Below are positions 19,456-30,361 of a stretch of DNA of 64,000 nt, piece by piece. The notes below the pieces were generated by a model, which saw only the letters and a program-made list of their open reading frames with translations, did no database searches and had not been told where the DNA came from. The translations under genes were made by a program, and so were the position numbers. The stretch is from the NCBI GenBank assembly GCA_913045055.1, contig CAJWPI010000002.1:17803-81802 (forward strand), written 5' to 3'. The stretch comes from an uncultured Gammaproteobacteria bacterium. GTDB taxonomy: Bacteria; Pseudomonadota; Gammaproteobacteria; Magnimaribacterales; Magnimaribacteraceae. How positions within the stretch are numbered: the stretch's first letter is position 1; each line of letters opens with the position of its first letter.

Positions 19456-20454
19456 TTAAGATAAAGATTGATTAATTTGTGAAAGAAGTTCTCTTTCGTA
19501 AAGTAAAGATTCAGGATTATCACCTTCTACTTTCACGATGCATTTAGAACCCTCAACCATTACAAGGATTTTAAAATTTTGTTCCATATCAGATTTATTA
19601 AAATCTAAAAGTCGACCAAAGAAACCCTTTTCCTCTTTCTGGGAAAAAGTTACATAAAAGACTCCATTTTTTCTATCAAGGTCTTTAACGGAAATAACTG
19701 CTTCTTTTAAGGCTCTGTCTACAGCTGCCCAAGCTCTAGAAAACTCTAGATTCATTTCTATGTAACTAGCACCATTTAGATCTTGTTTTAAAATTGCTTT
19801 CTGACCTAAATTAAGATTAAGAGCTACTAATGAAGTCCCTTGAGAAGAAGATGATTGAGACAGAAAATTAAGGACAGCCCTGAGTACACTGTCTTCCAAA
19901 TTTTTCTCTGAATCTACCCTAACCCATGATTCTGCATCTGCTTGCTGAAGGTGAGATATAAAAACTTCAGAACTTGCTGATCTAATGCCGTGCTCTACTT
20001 TCACTCTGAATTTAGATACATTTCCCTCAAATTCTATCGGTCTTGTTTCAATTACACCTAAGTTAGGATCTTCTACTTCAATGCCATATTCACTGGCTGA
20101 CCAAAATTGCTTCATTAAAGGCCACACACTACTAGGAAGCGATTCAACATATAACCACCTTAGTTCACCTAGCTTGTGCAAGCGTATCTCATTACTAGAG
20201 CCAGAAGAAAAAAATTGTTCTGGAAGAGGCACTTCATAAACATTAGCATTAAAAGATTGATCTTCATCTTCAGGAACAGAGTAAAAATCAATAACTTGAC
20301 GAGCACTTTTGTCGGTTGGAATTTTGAGCGGATCTAGAGTTTCTTCTTTTAAATAATCATATTTATGATCTGTGAAAAGCCAGCTACAAGAAGAAAATAA
20401 AACAACTAAAAAAGTCAGAAAAAAACTTTTTAATAAAATTCTTAAAATAATCAT
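19456..20454 (-). CDS. bamC: Outer membrane assembly lipoprotein BamC
   Basis: Lipobox LFSSC; position between dapA and purC; BamC-like repeats. Confidence 0.85.
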   Translation of the reverse strand: MIILRILLKSFFLTFLVVLFSSCSWLFTDHKYDYLKEETLDPLKIPTDKSARQVIDFYSVPEDEDQSFNANVYEVPLPEQFFSSGSSNEIRLHKLGELRWLYVESLPSSVWPLMKQFWSASEYGIEVEDPNLGVIETRPIEFEGNVSKFRVKVEHGIRSASSEVFISHLQQADAESWVRVDSEKNLEDSVLRAVLNFLSQSSSSQGTSLVALNLNLGQKAILKQDLNGASYIEMNLEFSRAWAAVDRALKEAVISVKDLDRKNGVFYVTFSQKEEKGFFGRLLDFNKSDMEQNFKILVMVEGSKCIVKVEGDNPESLLYERELLSQINQSLS

Positions 20455-21342
20455 CTAGTCAAGTAATCCTAATTTAGCCAAAGTCTTTTCTATCTTATTG
20501 TGGAAGTCTTGATTTAAAACTGTTAAAGGCAATCGAATCCCCGCAGGGATTCTTCCTAATTTATTTAGTGCCCATTTTACAGGTATAGGGCTAGATTCTA
20601 TAAATAAATCTTCATATAGAATACTTAATTTTGAATCTACTTCTTTTGCTTCCTCTATAAGGCCTTTGTTAACCAGCTCAAAAATCTTGGACATCCTTTT
20701 TGGAACTATATTAGCACTTACTGATATTGTTCCGTGACCCCCTTTTATCAAAAATTCTGTAGATGTTGAATCATCTCCTGAATAGAGAAGAAAAGATTTA
20801 GTATTCAAAATATCTTTTAGCTCTTCTAATCTTTTTAAATCAGGTAATGCTTCTTTCAACCCAATTATATTTTTATGTTGAGCCAATTCAAAGACTGTCT
20901 CAGGTAACATATCACACCCAGTCCTAGAGGGGACATTGTAAAGAATCTGGGGTAAATCAACTTCATTGGCTATCTCTAAGTAATGGTCTATTAATCCATG
21001 TTGAGTGGGCTTATTATAGTAAGGAGTTACAAGAAGTGCTGCAGAGGCACCTGCCTGTTTAGCAGCTGCAGTTAAGTAAGTAGCTTCTTTTGTAGAATTA
21101 GCCCCTGTTCCAGCAATAATAGGTATTCTATTATTAGCATGCTCCACAGCCATTTCTATAATTTGTACATGTTCTGTAACGTTTACAGTAGCAGACTCTC
21201 CAGTAGTTCCCACTACCACTATCCCTGAAGTACCCGATTCTATATGCCAATCTATTAGGTTATTTAAATGCTGCCAACTTATACTGCCATCAACTTCCAT
21301 AGGAGTTACTAATGCTACGAGACAACCTTTCTGGTAAAACAT
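20455..21342 (-). CDS. dapA: 4-hydroxy-tetrahydrodipicolinate synthase
   Basis: GTTGESATV, LYNVPSRTGCDM, GLKEA. Confidence 0.97.
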   Translation of the reverse strand: MFYQKGCLVALVTPMEVDGSISWQHLNNLIDWHIESGTSGIVVVGTTGESATVNVTEHVQIIEMAVEHANNRIPIIAGTGANSTKEATYLTAAAKQAGASAALLVTPYYNKPTQHGLIDHYLEIANEVDLPQILYNVPSRTGCDMLPETVFELAQHKNIIGLKEALPDLKRLEELKDILNTKSFLLYSGDDSTSTEFLIKGGHGTISVSANIVPKRMSKIFELVNKGLIEEAKEVDSKLSILYEDLFIESSPIPVKWALNKLGRIPAGIRLPLTVLNQDFHNKIEKTLAKLGLLD

Positions 21343-21424
21343 GATTTTATTTTTTTAATTTTAAACTCTTTAATTTGGATAAATAACAACTACAATTTAA
21401 CATATTGAAGTAAAAGGAGAATAA

Positions 21425-21892
21425 ATGAAAGCACCAAAAGTAGGAACAAAGGCACCCATATTCAAGGGTGCATCCACGAGCAATAACACAGCTGATCTAT
21501 CAACTCTTAAAGGAAAGAAAGTTGTTCTTTATTTTTATCCAAAAGACAGCACTCCAGGTTGCACAACCGAAGGTCAAGATTTTAGAGATCTTTACAAAAA
21601 ATTCACTAAGGCGAATACAATAATCTTTGGTGTATCAAGGGACTCGTTGTTATCGCATGAGAAATTTAAAAAAAATCAATCTTTCCCTTTTGAATTGATT
21701 TCTGATCAGAATGAGAAAATATGTAAACAATATGATGTTATTAAAGAAAAGAATATGTATGGTAGAAAATATATGGGAATTGATCGCAGTACTTTCCTTA
21801 TCAATGAAAATGGCAAACTTATAAAAGAATGGAGAAAAGTTAAAGTAAAAGGCCACGCAGAAGAAGTCCTAAAAGAAGTAGAATCTAACTGA
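21425..21892 (+). CDS. bcp: Thioredoxin-dependent peroxiredoxin (Bcp/PrxQ)
   Basis: YFYPKDSTPGCTTEGQDFRD. Confidence 0.96.
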   Translation: MKAPKVGTKAPIFKGASTSNNTADLSTLKGKKVVLYFYPKDSTPGCTTEGQDFRDLYKKFTKANTIIFGVSRDSLLSHEKFKKNQSFPFELISDQNEKICKQYDVIKEKNMYGRKYMGIDRSTFLINENGKLIKEWRKVKVKGHAEEVLKEVESN

Positions 21893-21897
21893 ATAAC

Positions 21898-22950
21898 CTA
21901 AGTTAATTCATTTCTGGGCCAAGAATTTATTATAGCTTTAACAAATGTAGCTAGAGGTATAGCAAAAAACATTCCCCAAAAACCCCATAATCCACCAAAA
22001 AATAAAACAGCTACTATAATAAGTACGGGATGCAATTTATTCCTTACAGAAAATAAAAGAGGTACTAAAAGATTTCCATCTAATGCTTGAATTGTTAGAT
22101 ATAAAGCCAAGAGCCAATAAAATTCGGTTGATAAACCCCATTCATATATTCCAACCAAAAGAACAGGTATTGTGACTAATATAGCTCCAAAAAAAGGAAT
22201 TATCACTGAAAGACCAACTAATATTGATAGAAGAATTGAATAAGGTAATGCCAGGTAAGAGAAAACTAAGTAACTAACACCGCCTACTATTAACATTTCT
22301 ATTAACTTGCCAGTTACATAATTGAATAATTGCTCATTCATTTCATTAAAAATTGAATCCATAAGCTTTCTTTCTTTAGGCAAGAAAGAAGTGAGTAAAG
22401 GGAGTAGAATCTTTTTATCTTTAACAAAGAAAAAGACCATAATTGGAATAAGTATGGCATAAAGAAGTGCGTTAAAAGCAAACGAGATAGTGCTTGCTAT
22501 CTGTCCAAGAGCTCCTGAAAGTAAAGTATTTATCTGAGATGAAAGATTTGCTAATAAACTTCTAACTTCTTCCTCAGAAAAGATGTCTGGATAAGATTGT
22601 GTCAGTGATGATAGATTTTCCTGGAAGGTAGTAAAAATGTTGGGTAAGGTCTGTAGTAGAGAATTTATTTGAGAAACAATAGAGGGTAGGATTAATATCA
22701 TACTTGCATAAAGCCCAAAAAAGATTATTAAACTCAAAGCAAGAGATAACCACCTACTAAGACGAAAAGACTCAAGACTTACAACTAAACCGTTTAATAA
22801 GAAGGCAATTACTAAGCTTATTAAGATCGGAAGAAGAATATTTCCAAAAAGAATTAAACAAACAGCTGTTATAAAAATTAAAAGAGCAAAATAAACAGTC
22901 TCTTGGGTAAAAAAGAATCGATCTATAAAATTTTTTATTAAATCCTTCAT
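21898..22950 (-). CDS. AI-2E/PerM family transporter
   Basis: Multi-TM with conserved C-terminal LYLTIQALDGNLLVPLLF; next to bepA as in related genomes. Confidence 0.88.
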   Translation of the reverse strand: MKDLIKNFIDRFFFTQETVYFALLIFITAVCLILFGNILLPILISLVIAFLLNGLVVSLESFRLSRWLSLALSLIIFFGLYASMILILPSIVSQINSLLQTLPNIFTTFQENLSSLTQSYPDIFSEEEVRSLLANLSSQINTLLSGALGQIASTISFAFNALLYAILIPIMVFFFVKDKKILLPLLTSFLPKERKLMDSIFNEMNEQLFNYVTGKLIEMLIVGGVSYLVFSYLALPYSILLSILVGLSVIIPFFGAILVTIPVLLVGIYEWGLSTEFYWLLALYLTIQALDGNLLVPLLFSVRNKLHPVLIIVAVLFFGGLWGFWGMFFAIPLATFVKAIINSWPRNELT

Positions 22951-23029
22951 TAATATTCAATGGAACTGCTTTAAAGATTATTGGTCCAAAGATTTATTTT
23001 TCTATATATTTCTACATAATTATAACCCT

Positions 23030-24490
23030 ATGAGCAAAAATAAAGTTTTATTTTATTCAATCAAAAGAATTGGGCTTTATTTGCTGCTTGCTTGCTTCTC
23101 AATGTCGTCTACTTCTGAAGAAGAGTATTTACCAGAACTAGGTGACACTTCATCTTCTGCTATCTCGTTGGCATCAGAATATGAACTAGGGAGACTGTGG
23201 ATAGCACAATTAAGAAGATCAACCCCTGAACTGAATGATCCAATTGCACAAGATTATTTAGAACACCTTATCTATCGATTATCAGAGTATAGCCAACTCC
23301 AAGATAAAAGGTTAGAAATTGTTCTAATAGACCAAAAAAACATAAACGCTTTTGCAGCTCCTGGAGGAATAATAGGAGTTGCTGCAGGATTAATTTTTCA
23401 TGCAGAAACAGAAGGGCAACTTGTGTCGGTACTTTCACATGAATTAGCTCATCTAAGCCAAAGACATTTTGCTAGAAGAATTCAAAGACAAGAGGACAGG
23501 GGTTTAGCTAATGCTCTTATCATACTTGCAAGTATAGCTGTAGCTGCAGCAAGCACACCTGAAGCAGCTTTGGCAGGTCAACAAGTATTAGCTCAACAAG
23601 CCTTATCATATAGTAGAAGCAATGAGCAAGAAGCTGATCGCATAGGTTTCTTAAACCTAGTAAGCGCAGGTTACAATCCTCAAAGTATGCCTAGAATGTT
23701 TGAGAAACTTCAATCTTTAAACAGAATGAGTGGTTCTACTGAACTGGAATTTTTAAGATCACATCCACTAACAAAAAAACGGATAAGTGATTCAAAAATT
23801 AGAGCTAATGAGATAAAAGGTTCTAATTACAAAGACAGTCTTGAATATCATTTAGTTAGAACTAGAACCTTAGTCCATTTTTCTAAACTTCCTCGTCAAG
23901 CTGTTGCTCTGCTGAAACAAAATTTAAGAAAAGCAAAGACAAAAAGAGAAAAAATCATAGCTGGTTACGGATTAGCACTAGCTCTTTCAAAAGATAATAA
24001 GCATGGTGACGCTCTGGAAATGGCAAGAGAAAATCTAAATCTTGATCCAGAAAACCTTATGCTTCAAACAGCTTTGTTGGAAGTGCACATAAATGCAAGA
24101 AATAATCTGGAGGCTACTGCCCTTGGTAAACAACTCCTAGAAATTAACCCTAATAATTACCCTCTTTCTATGTTATATGCTAGAGCTTTATTAAACCAAT
24201 CTGATTTTGAAAAATCAGAAGAGATCTTAAAAAAACTTTCATTAAGAAGAAAATCAGACCCTCAGGTTTGGTATTGGTTAGCAGAAGTACAGGGGCTTTC
24301 TAAAAATATATTAGGTCTTCATCAATCTAGATCAGAATATTTCTATGTTACAGGGAATTATAACCAAGCAATTCAGCACCTTAGGTATGCTCTAGAGCTT
24401 GCTGGGAATAACTTCCAGCTAAATGAAAGCCTAAGGACAAAAATTGAAAATATACATTTAACCGTAGAAGCTCTAAAAGAATTAACTTAG
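23030..24490 (+). CDS. bepA: M48 metallopeptidase with TPR repeats (BepA-like)
   Basis: SHELAHLSQRHFARR HExxH motif, NEQEADRIG, C-terminal TPRs. Confidence 0.93.
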   Translation: MSKNKVLFYSIKRIGLYLLLACFSMSSTSEEEYLPELGDTSSSAISLASEYELGRLWIAQLRRSTPELNDPIAQDYLEHLIYRLSEYSQLQDKRLEIVLIDQKNINAFAAPGGIIGVAAGLIFHAETEGQLVSVLSHELAHLSQRHFARRIQRQEDRGLANALIILASIAVAAASTPEAALAGQQVLAQQALSYSRSNEQEADRIGFLNLVSAGYNPQSMPRMFEKLQSLNRMSGSTELEFLRSHPLTKKRISDSKIRANEIKGSNYKDSLEYHLVRTRTLVHFSKLPRQAVALLKQNLRKAKTKREKIIAGYGLALALSKDNKHGDALEMARENLNLDPENLMLQTALLEVHINARNNLEATALGKQLLEINPNNYPLSMLYARALLNQSDFEKSEEILKKLSLRRKSDPQVWYWLAEVQGLSKNILGLHQSRSEYFYVTGNYNQAIQHLRYALELAGNNFQLNESLRTKIENIHLTVEALKELT

Positions 24491-24491
24491 G

Positions 24492-24833
24492 TTAACCTGG
24501 GGGCCAAGAAAGTTTTCGACCCGAAATAAGGTGTATATGTAGATGAAAAACAGTTTGTTGAGCTCCCTCCCCATTATTTATAACCAGCCTAAATGTATCT
24601 TCTAACCCCAATTTCCTAGCTACCTCACCAGCTACCAAGAGCAAATGTCCCAGTAACTCCTCATCTTCTTTAGTGGAATCAGAAACTTTTTCTATTCTCT
24701 TTTTTGGAATGATTAATAGATGAGTAGGTGCTACAGGATTAATATCTTTAAAAACCAAGCTTATATCATCTTCATAAACAATATCTGCTGGTAATTCCTT
24801 ATCTATAATCTTTTGAAAAATTGTATCAGTCAT
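24492..24833 (-). CDS. HIT (histidine triad) protein
   Basis: QTVFHLHIHLISGR histidine triad. Confidence 0.96.
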   Translation of the reverse strand: MTDTIFQKIIDKELPADIVYEDDISLVFKDINPVAPTHLLIIPKKRIEKVSDSTKEDEELLGHLLLVAGEVARKLGLEDTFRLVINNGEGAQQTVFHLHIHLISGRKLSWPPG

Positions 24834-25591
24834 TATTCAGCAATAACTCCTCCATCCACTGATATAGAGTCTCCAGTAGTGAAAGAAGACTCATCTGAAC
24901 ACAAAAAGAGAACTGATGAAACCACCTCTTCAGGTTCGCCTACCCTGTTCATAGGGTGAGAAGCTGAGAAATCAGCTAGTTGCTGTTTAGGGTCTTCTGC
25001 TGCTTCTAAATAACGTTGCATCATGGGAGTATTTATCGCACCAGGTTGCACAGCATTACATCTGATATCATAACCCATTTCAGCACAATGAAGAGCTACC
25101 GTTCGTGTTACTACTAAAACCCCTGCTTTACTATAGTTATAAGAAAGAACAAATGGTTGGGGGCTAGTTGCCAAAGATGATGAAAAGTTGACTATAGAAC
25201 CTCCGTTCTTTTTCATTGCCTTAACAGCAAATCTGCAACCTAAAAAAACCGATGTACCATTTATGGCATGTACTCTGTCCCAGTGTTCAACCGTTTCATC
25301 TTCAATAGTAGCGGGTTCGCTTATTCCAGCAGCATTGACTACACTAGTTATTTGATGAAATCTTTCTCCTAGATGACTTTCTAAAGCATTCCAGTCCTCT
25401 TCTTTTGTTACATCTACTTTAAAAAACTCACAGGACTCACCTATTTCATCTGCTACCCTTTTTCCTCCTTCTTCATCAATATCTATTGATATAACTGATC
25501 CACCTTCTGAGGTAAAACCTTTTGCTGTAGCAGCTCCCATTCCAGAAGCTCCTCCTGAAATAACTGCTAACTTTCCTTCAAATCTTTTCAT
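24833..25591 (-). CDS. SDR-family oxidoreductase
   Basis: GGASGMGAAT, YNYSKAG, GDSISVDGG. Confidence 0.93.
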   Translation of the reverse strand: MKRFEGKLAVISGGASGMGAATAKGFTSEGGSVISIDIDEEGGKRVADEIGESCEFFKVDVTKEEDWNALESHLGERFHQITSVVNAAGISEPATIEDETVEHWDRVHAINGTSVFLGCRFAVKAMKKNGGSIVNFSSSLATSPQPFVLSYNYSKAGVLVVTRTVALHCAEMGYDIRCNAVQPGAINTPMMQRYLEAAEDPKQQLADFSASHPMNRVGEPEEVVSSVLFLCSDESSFTTGDSISVDGGVIAE

Positions 25592-25615
25592 AATTTTCTC
25601 CCTAATAAATCATAA

Positions 25616-26377
25616 CTAATCAGCCCCTCTGCCACCATCAACTATTAACTCTGTTCCAGTAACAAAAGAAGACTCTTCCGATACTAAATACAATATAGCA
25701 TTAGCTATATCATTAGTATTTCCTAATCTCTTGAGAGGCGTCTCTTCAGTCAAGAATTCCTTCACTGATTCATCTTCACCATAACTTCCTATAAGCATTT
25801 CAGTCCAGATAACCCCAGGTACCATTGTGTTAATTCTTATATTCCTACCATTCATGGAAGCTTCTAAGGCAGCAGATCTTGTCATGCCGCAAATAGCGCC
25901 TTTTGTAGAACAGTATGCTGATGCATCAGGAAGTCCAACCACTCCCATAAGCGAAGATACGTTTACTATAGCTCCTCCTCCCTTTTCATCCATGACAGGC
26001 ATGCAATATTTCATGCCTAAGAATGTACTTTCAACGTTAGTTGAAACTAATAAATTAAATTCTTCAACTGTTGTATCTTCAAGAGATTTGATAAAGAAAG
26101 CTCCAGCATTATTTACTAGAATGTCCAATCGATTAAAATTTTCTTTAGTAAGATTAATGCAGCTCTGCCAATCATTTTCAGAACAAACATCTTGTTTAAA
26201 GAAAATCGCTTCACCTCCTGAATCTTTTATAGCTTTAACTGTCTTCTCACCTCTGGCTTCATTCCTTCCTGTAGCTATAATTTTAGCACCAGCAAGGGCT
26301 AGAACTTCACAACAAGTTCTACCAATCCCCGAGGTAGCCCCAGTTACAATTGCAACTTTATTTGATAAATCAGTCAT
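25616..26377 (-). CDS. SDR-family oxidoreductase
   Basis: TGATSGIG, NNAG, YCSTKGA. Confidence 0.94.
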   Translation of the reverse strand: MTDLSNKVAIVTGATSGIGRTCCEVLALAGAKIIATGRNEARGEKTVKAIKDSGGEAIFFKQDVCSENDWQSCINLTKENFNRLDILVNNAGAFFIKSLEDTTVEEFNLLVSTNVESTFLGMKYCMPVMDEKGGGAIVNVSSLMGVVGLPDASAYCSTKGAICGMTRSAALEASMNGRNIRINTMVPGVIWTEMLIGSYGEDESVKEFLTEETPLKRLGNTNDIANAILYLVSEESSFVTGTELIVDGGRGAD

Positions 26378-27164
26378 TTAAAGTGGTTCCTGATAAAGCT
26401 ACTCGCATTCCACCATCAACTGTTAATTCAGCTCCAGTCATAAATTCTGATGCATCCGAAAGTAAATATATTACTGCACTAGCTACATCTTCTGGTTTAC
26501 CTAACCTGCCTAAAGGTATTGATTTTCTTACATCTTCCCAAAGCTCTTTATCATCCCCTGCTCTTTCTATTTGCATGGGTGTCATAATTACTCCTGGATG
26601 TACACTATTAATTCTTATAAATTCTCTTTTTGCACCTATTTCTAGAGCTACAGCCTTGGTTAACATTCTTACACCTCCCTTACTAGCGCTGTAAGCAGTG
26701 CAATTCAATGTACCGGTTTGACCAGAAATGGAGGAGATATTAACGATGCTACCTTTAGCGCCATTTTTAGCCCTCATCATTTCTACTGATAATTTTGTAC
26801 CAATGAACGTACCTGTTAAGTTTATGCGTTGAGTTTCTCTAAATTCTTCAAGACTCATTTCTTCGATTGTTTTAAGGTTTACTATCCCTGCATTATTTAC
26901 TAATCCATGTATGGACCCTTCTTTTTCTTCAATATCAGACATAACTCTTTTCCAGTCTTCTTCAGAAGATATATCTAAAATATTGGTTCTAATTGATTTA
27001 TTTGCGTTCTCTGACCATTCACTTTCAGATTCTTTTAGCAGTTCATTGTTTATGTCAGTTGCTATGACCTTGGCACCTTCAAGAAGAATTTTTGAGACAC
27101 ATCCTTTACCTATACCTCTTGCAGCTCCAGTAACGAGAATAACTTTATTATCAAGTTTTCCCAT
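26370..27164 (-). CDS. SDR-family oxidoreductase
   Basis: TGAARGIGKG, NNAG, YSASKGG. Confidence 0.94.
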   Translation of the reverse strand: MGKLDNKVILVTGAARGIGKGCVSKILLEGAKVIATDINNELLKESESEWSENANKSIRTNILDISSEEDWKRVMSDIEEKEGSIHGLVNNAGIVNLKTIEEMSLEEFRETQRINLTGTFIGTKLSVEMMRAKNGAKGSIVNISSISGQTGTLNCTAYSASKGGVRMLTKAVALEIGAKREFIRINSVHPGVIMTPMQIERAGDDKELWEDVRKSIPLGRLGKPEDVASAVIYLLSDASEFMTGAELTVDGGMRVALSGTTLND

Positions 27165-27168
27165 GTAC

Positions 27169-28362
27169 CTACTTTCTTGATCTTTTTAATCTAACGCCGC
27201 TTGGGTCTAGGCCCACAGATTCCCTAAAAGCCTCATGCATATTTATTAAAGATAGTTCATTTCTGCCAAAGACAGAGTAAGGGTGTAAACCGGATTTGAA
27301 TCCTTTCATCACATTTGCACTTACCCAATAATCTTCATTTTCTACAACTGAATAGATAAACTGGAAATGCTCTTGTGCTGCGTCTTTTTCTTCTTCTGTT
27401 TTCATTTCGAATCTAGAGTAAGTAGAAAATCTTGTTAAATGCTCACCTACCTCTTTTCCTGGATAAAGCTCAAATAAATAAACAAAAGCACTATTTACAA
27501 AGAAGGTAATATTGGGGAAAAGAAAATATACCCAACTAAAATGGTTAAAAGCCTCCCAATCCTTTTCTGGTTTATCTTTTAATTCATTTATTGTTAAGCT
27601 AGGAAAACCAAGCCTATGATTATAATTATAGCGATCATATATCATTACATTGGAATAGGAACCTAATGCAATAGTTTCTGGGTGGAGAGGACCAAAGTGA
27701 TAACCTTCAACAAATGTATCCATAGCAAGTTTCCAATTAGTCGGCATATCAAAAATTCCTCTATTTACTAAATGTACCGAATCTAAAGTCCAAGATTCCA
27801 TTTGGTTTCCTAAATCCTTACCTAAAATATCATCAATGGATTGAGCTGGTCCTGGAGTTGGTTGGACATAAATCAAACCATATTTTTCTTCTACAGGAAG
27901 CTCTATAAGTGAATGGAGGGAACGGTCTATTTCTCCGAAAGTTTCCTCTCCGTAAATAGAAATTAAGTCGCCATCTAGGTCATACCTCCATGCATGGTAA
28001 GGGCATACAAAGCCTCTAGATTGATTTCCACAAGGCTTATCAAGCAGCCTTCCACCTCTATGCCTACAAACGTTTAGATAAGCTTTTACAGTACCCTTTT
28101 TATTCCTAGTAATAATGATAGGAATTCCGGTGTCTTCATTAGTAATAAAATCCCCTGAATCTTTTACATCACTTGAGAATGCCATGAGCAAAGGTCTTTC
28201 TTTAAATAATTTTTGTTTCTCTAGTTCAAATATCTCATTATCTGTATAAGTTTTGATGTCAACGTAATAAGGTGCAACATCTTCTGAAGTCATAGAAGTT
28301 GTTCCAGAATCTATAAGATCTAACATCCTTTTCGCTGCTTTATTAAGTTCTTTATTTTTCAT
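27169..28362 (-). CDS. Rieske aromatic-ring-hydroxylating-type oxygenase, alpha subunit
   Basis: CRHRG...CPYHAWRYDLDG Rieske motif; DTFVEGYHFGPLHPE mononuclear iron site. Confidence 0.94.
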   Translation of the reverse strand: MKNKELNKAAKRMLDLIDSGTTSMTSEDVAPYYVDIKTYTDNEIFELEKQKLFKERPLLMAFSSDVKDSGDFITNEDTGIPIIITRNKKGTVKAYLNVCRHRGGRLLDKPCGNQSRGFVCPYHAWRYDLDGDLISIYGEETFGEIDRSLHSLIELPVEEKYGLIYVQPTPGPAQSIDDILGKDLGNQMESWTLDSVHLVNRGIFDMPTNWKLAMDTFVEGYHFGPLHPETIALGSYSNVMIYDRYNYNHRLGFPSLTINELKDKPEKDWEAFNHFSWVYFLFPNITFFVNSAFVYLFELYPGKEVGEHLTRFSTYSRFEMKTEEEKDAAQEHFQFIYSVVENEDYWVSANVMKGFKSGLHPYSVFGRNELSLINMHEAFRESVGLDPSGVRLKRSRK

Positions 28363-28482
28363 AGCTTACATCCCAGTAAATATTATCTGAAGATTGTAGT
28401 TATAATTTTACAACAAATAACATTGATTGGTTTTGATAGGATAAAAAAACTATAATTTAAAAATAAAAAAAACGAGGTAGAT

Positions 28483-29013
28483 ATGAAAATTTTGAGACAT
28501 GATGTTCTTCAGTATGCTTTTATGTCGAAAGACATGGCGTCCTTAGAGGCTTCTTGCCATAAATGGGCAGATGCTTTTGGAGCTGGTCCTTTCTTTGTTA
28601 TAGAGCACCATATACCAGATGACTGCACTTATAAAGGGAAGCCATGCGATCTTGATATGACTTACGCTTTCGGTCAGGCAGGTTCTGCGCAAATAGAGTT
28701 CATGGTTCAACATAATGATGGCCCTTCTACCTTCAGGGATATGTTTAAGCCAGAAGAAGAAGGCTTTCACCATTGGTGTATCTTTACGAATAAGTACGAT
28801 GAAGAGTATAAAAGATTAACAGGAAATGGATATATAGAGACTACAGCCTTCACTACTTCAGCAAGAGTATGCTGGTTAGATGCTGAAAAAGACTTGGGTG
28901 GCCATATAGAACTGTATGAAGAAAACCCAGGCACACAAGGGTTTTTCGATTTACTAAGAGAAAGTCATGAAAGCTGGGATGGAAAAGACCCTATTAGACC
29001 AGCACCATTTTAA
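28483..29013 (+). CDS. VOC (glyoxalase-like) family protein
   Basis: MSKDMASLEASCHKWADAFGAGPFFVIEH...IEFMVQHN...HHWCIFT...GGHIELYE. Confidence 0.82.
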   Translation: MKILRHDVLQYAFMSKDMASLEASCHKWADAFGAGPFFVIEHHIPDDCTYKGKPCDLDMTYAFGQAGSAQIEFMVQHNDGPSTFRDMFKPEEEGFHHWCIFTNKYDEEYKRLTGNGYIETTAFTTSARVCWLDAEKDLGGHIELYEENPGTQGFFDLLRESHESWDGKDPIRPAPF

Positions 29014-29101
29014 TTACTTGAACTGGTATGAAATAAGAAAGTCCTCGTTGTCTTTTTTTACTATACTGGCATAATCTTTTTTTTTATCACTGGGAGAAGT
29101 C

Positions 29102-30358
29102 ATGGTAAACAATCCTCTAGATGATTCTAGAAAACTTGAAGATATGCAATTATTTGATAAGGAAATCTTAGAATGTCCTTATCATTATAATAAAGAGCTG
29201 AGAGAGCAGGCACCTGTATATAAGGATCCTGAAACTGGTATTTATATTATTTCTAAATATGAATTAGTGAAGGAAGCTGCAAGAAAGAAAGATATTTTTT
29301 CAAGCCAATTTATTTTAAACGCTGATTCTAGTGAAGCAGAAGAGGTAAAAGAAGCAAGAAGAAAAGCTTTTAACTTAGGTAAAGGCACTCTCCTAACAAT
29401 AGATGACCCAGAACATAAAAAATATAGAGAATTAGTTAAAGATTTTTTTGTACCTGACAAGATTGCGGCTTATGAGCCGTGGATTTTAGATTTCTCTTCT
29501 AATTTAATTGAAAAATTTGCTGATAATGGAAATTGTGACTTCATACGAGAATTTGCTAGACCTCTGCCTTTATCCGTAATTTTACATGTTTTAGGAATTC
29601 CATTAGACAGAATAGATGAATGCTTTAAATGGACCTTAGATTCAGTTACGGCTCTGTCTGGGGTGGCGTCTGATGAAGAACTTATAGAAGCACATAATGG
29701 AATTGCAGAAGAACATGCTTTTTTTGCTGAAGAAATTGAAGCCCGAAGAGGGAATCCTAAAGATGATCTGTTATCAGTTATCGCAAATGCTAAATATGAA
29801 GATGAAAGATATTTAACTACAGAAGAAAGCATTTCTTTCTGCACTCAGTTCTTAGTAGCAGGTAATGAAACAACGACAGCAACTTTAGCTGAAGCTATGA
29901 GACAGCTATGCCTATTCCCTGAAGAACAAGAGAAGATTAAGAAAGACCCTTCATTAATACCTAATCTTGTAGATGAGTCCCTTAGATTAGCCACCCCTAC
30001 TTCAAATATGTGGAGGGTTGCTTCAGAAGACCATGAAATAGGAGGTGTTACTATCCCAAAAGGCAGTCAAGTACTTCTTAAATTCTTTTCTTCAAACCAT
30101 GATGAAGAAGTCTTTGAAGAACCAATGAAATTTGATGTAACCAGAGAAAATGCTAGGAGCCATATAGCCTTCGGCTTTGGAATTCATGTCTGTATTGGTC
30201 AACTTCTTTCTAAACAAGAAATGGTGAATGGTTGGCAAACATTATTTCAAAAACTCAAAAATTTCTCATTTGATGCTGACCCTGATCAGCTGAAATATAT
30301 GCCAAATATATTGCTTAGAGGTCTTGAAGAACTCCCAATAAAATTTGAGAAAGTATAA
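29102..30358 (+). CDS. Cytochrome P450
   Basis: AGNETTTATLAE I-helix, ESLRLATP ExxR, FGFGIHVCIGQLLSKQE heme motif. Confidence 0.96.
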   Translation: MVNNPLDDSRKLEDMQLFDKEILECPYHYNKELREQAPVYKDPETGIYIISKYELVKEAARKKDIFSSQFILNADSSEAEEVKEARRKAFNLGKGTLLTIDDPEHKKYRELVKDFFVPDKIAAYEPWILDFSSNLIEKFADNGNCDFIREFARPLPLSVILHVLGIPLDRIDECFKWTLDSVTALSGVASDEELIEAHNGIAEEHAFFAEEIEARRGNPKDDLLSVIANAKYEDERYLTTEESISFCTQFLVAGNETTTATLAEAMRQLCLFPEEQEKIKKDPSLIPNLVDESLRLATPTSNMWRVASEDHEIGGVTIPKGSQVLLKFFSSNHDEEVFEEPMKFDVTRENARSHIAFGFGIHVCIGQLLSKQEMVNGWQTLFQKLKNFSFDADPDQLKYMPNILLRGLEELPIKFEKV

Positions 30359-30361
30359 CTT

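Noticed and set aside
28363-28482. TTGTA-GTTATAATTT-TACAA palindrome in the divergent Rieske/VOC intergenic region as a regulator operator
   Set aside because: Only 5-bp arms in very AT-rich DNA; too weak without conservation data.
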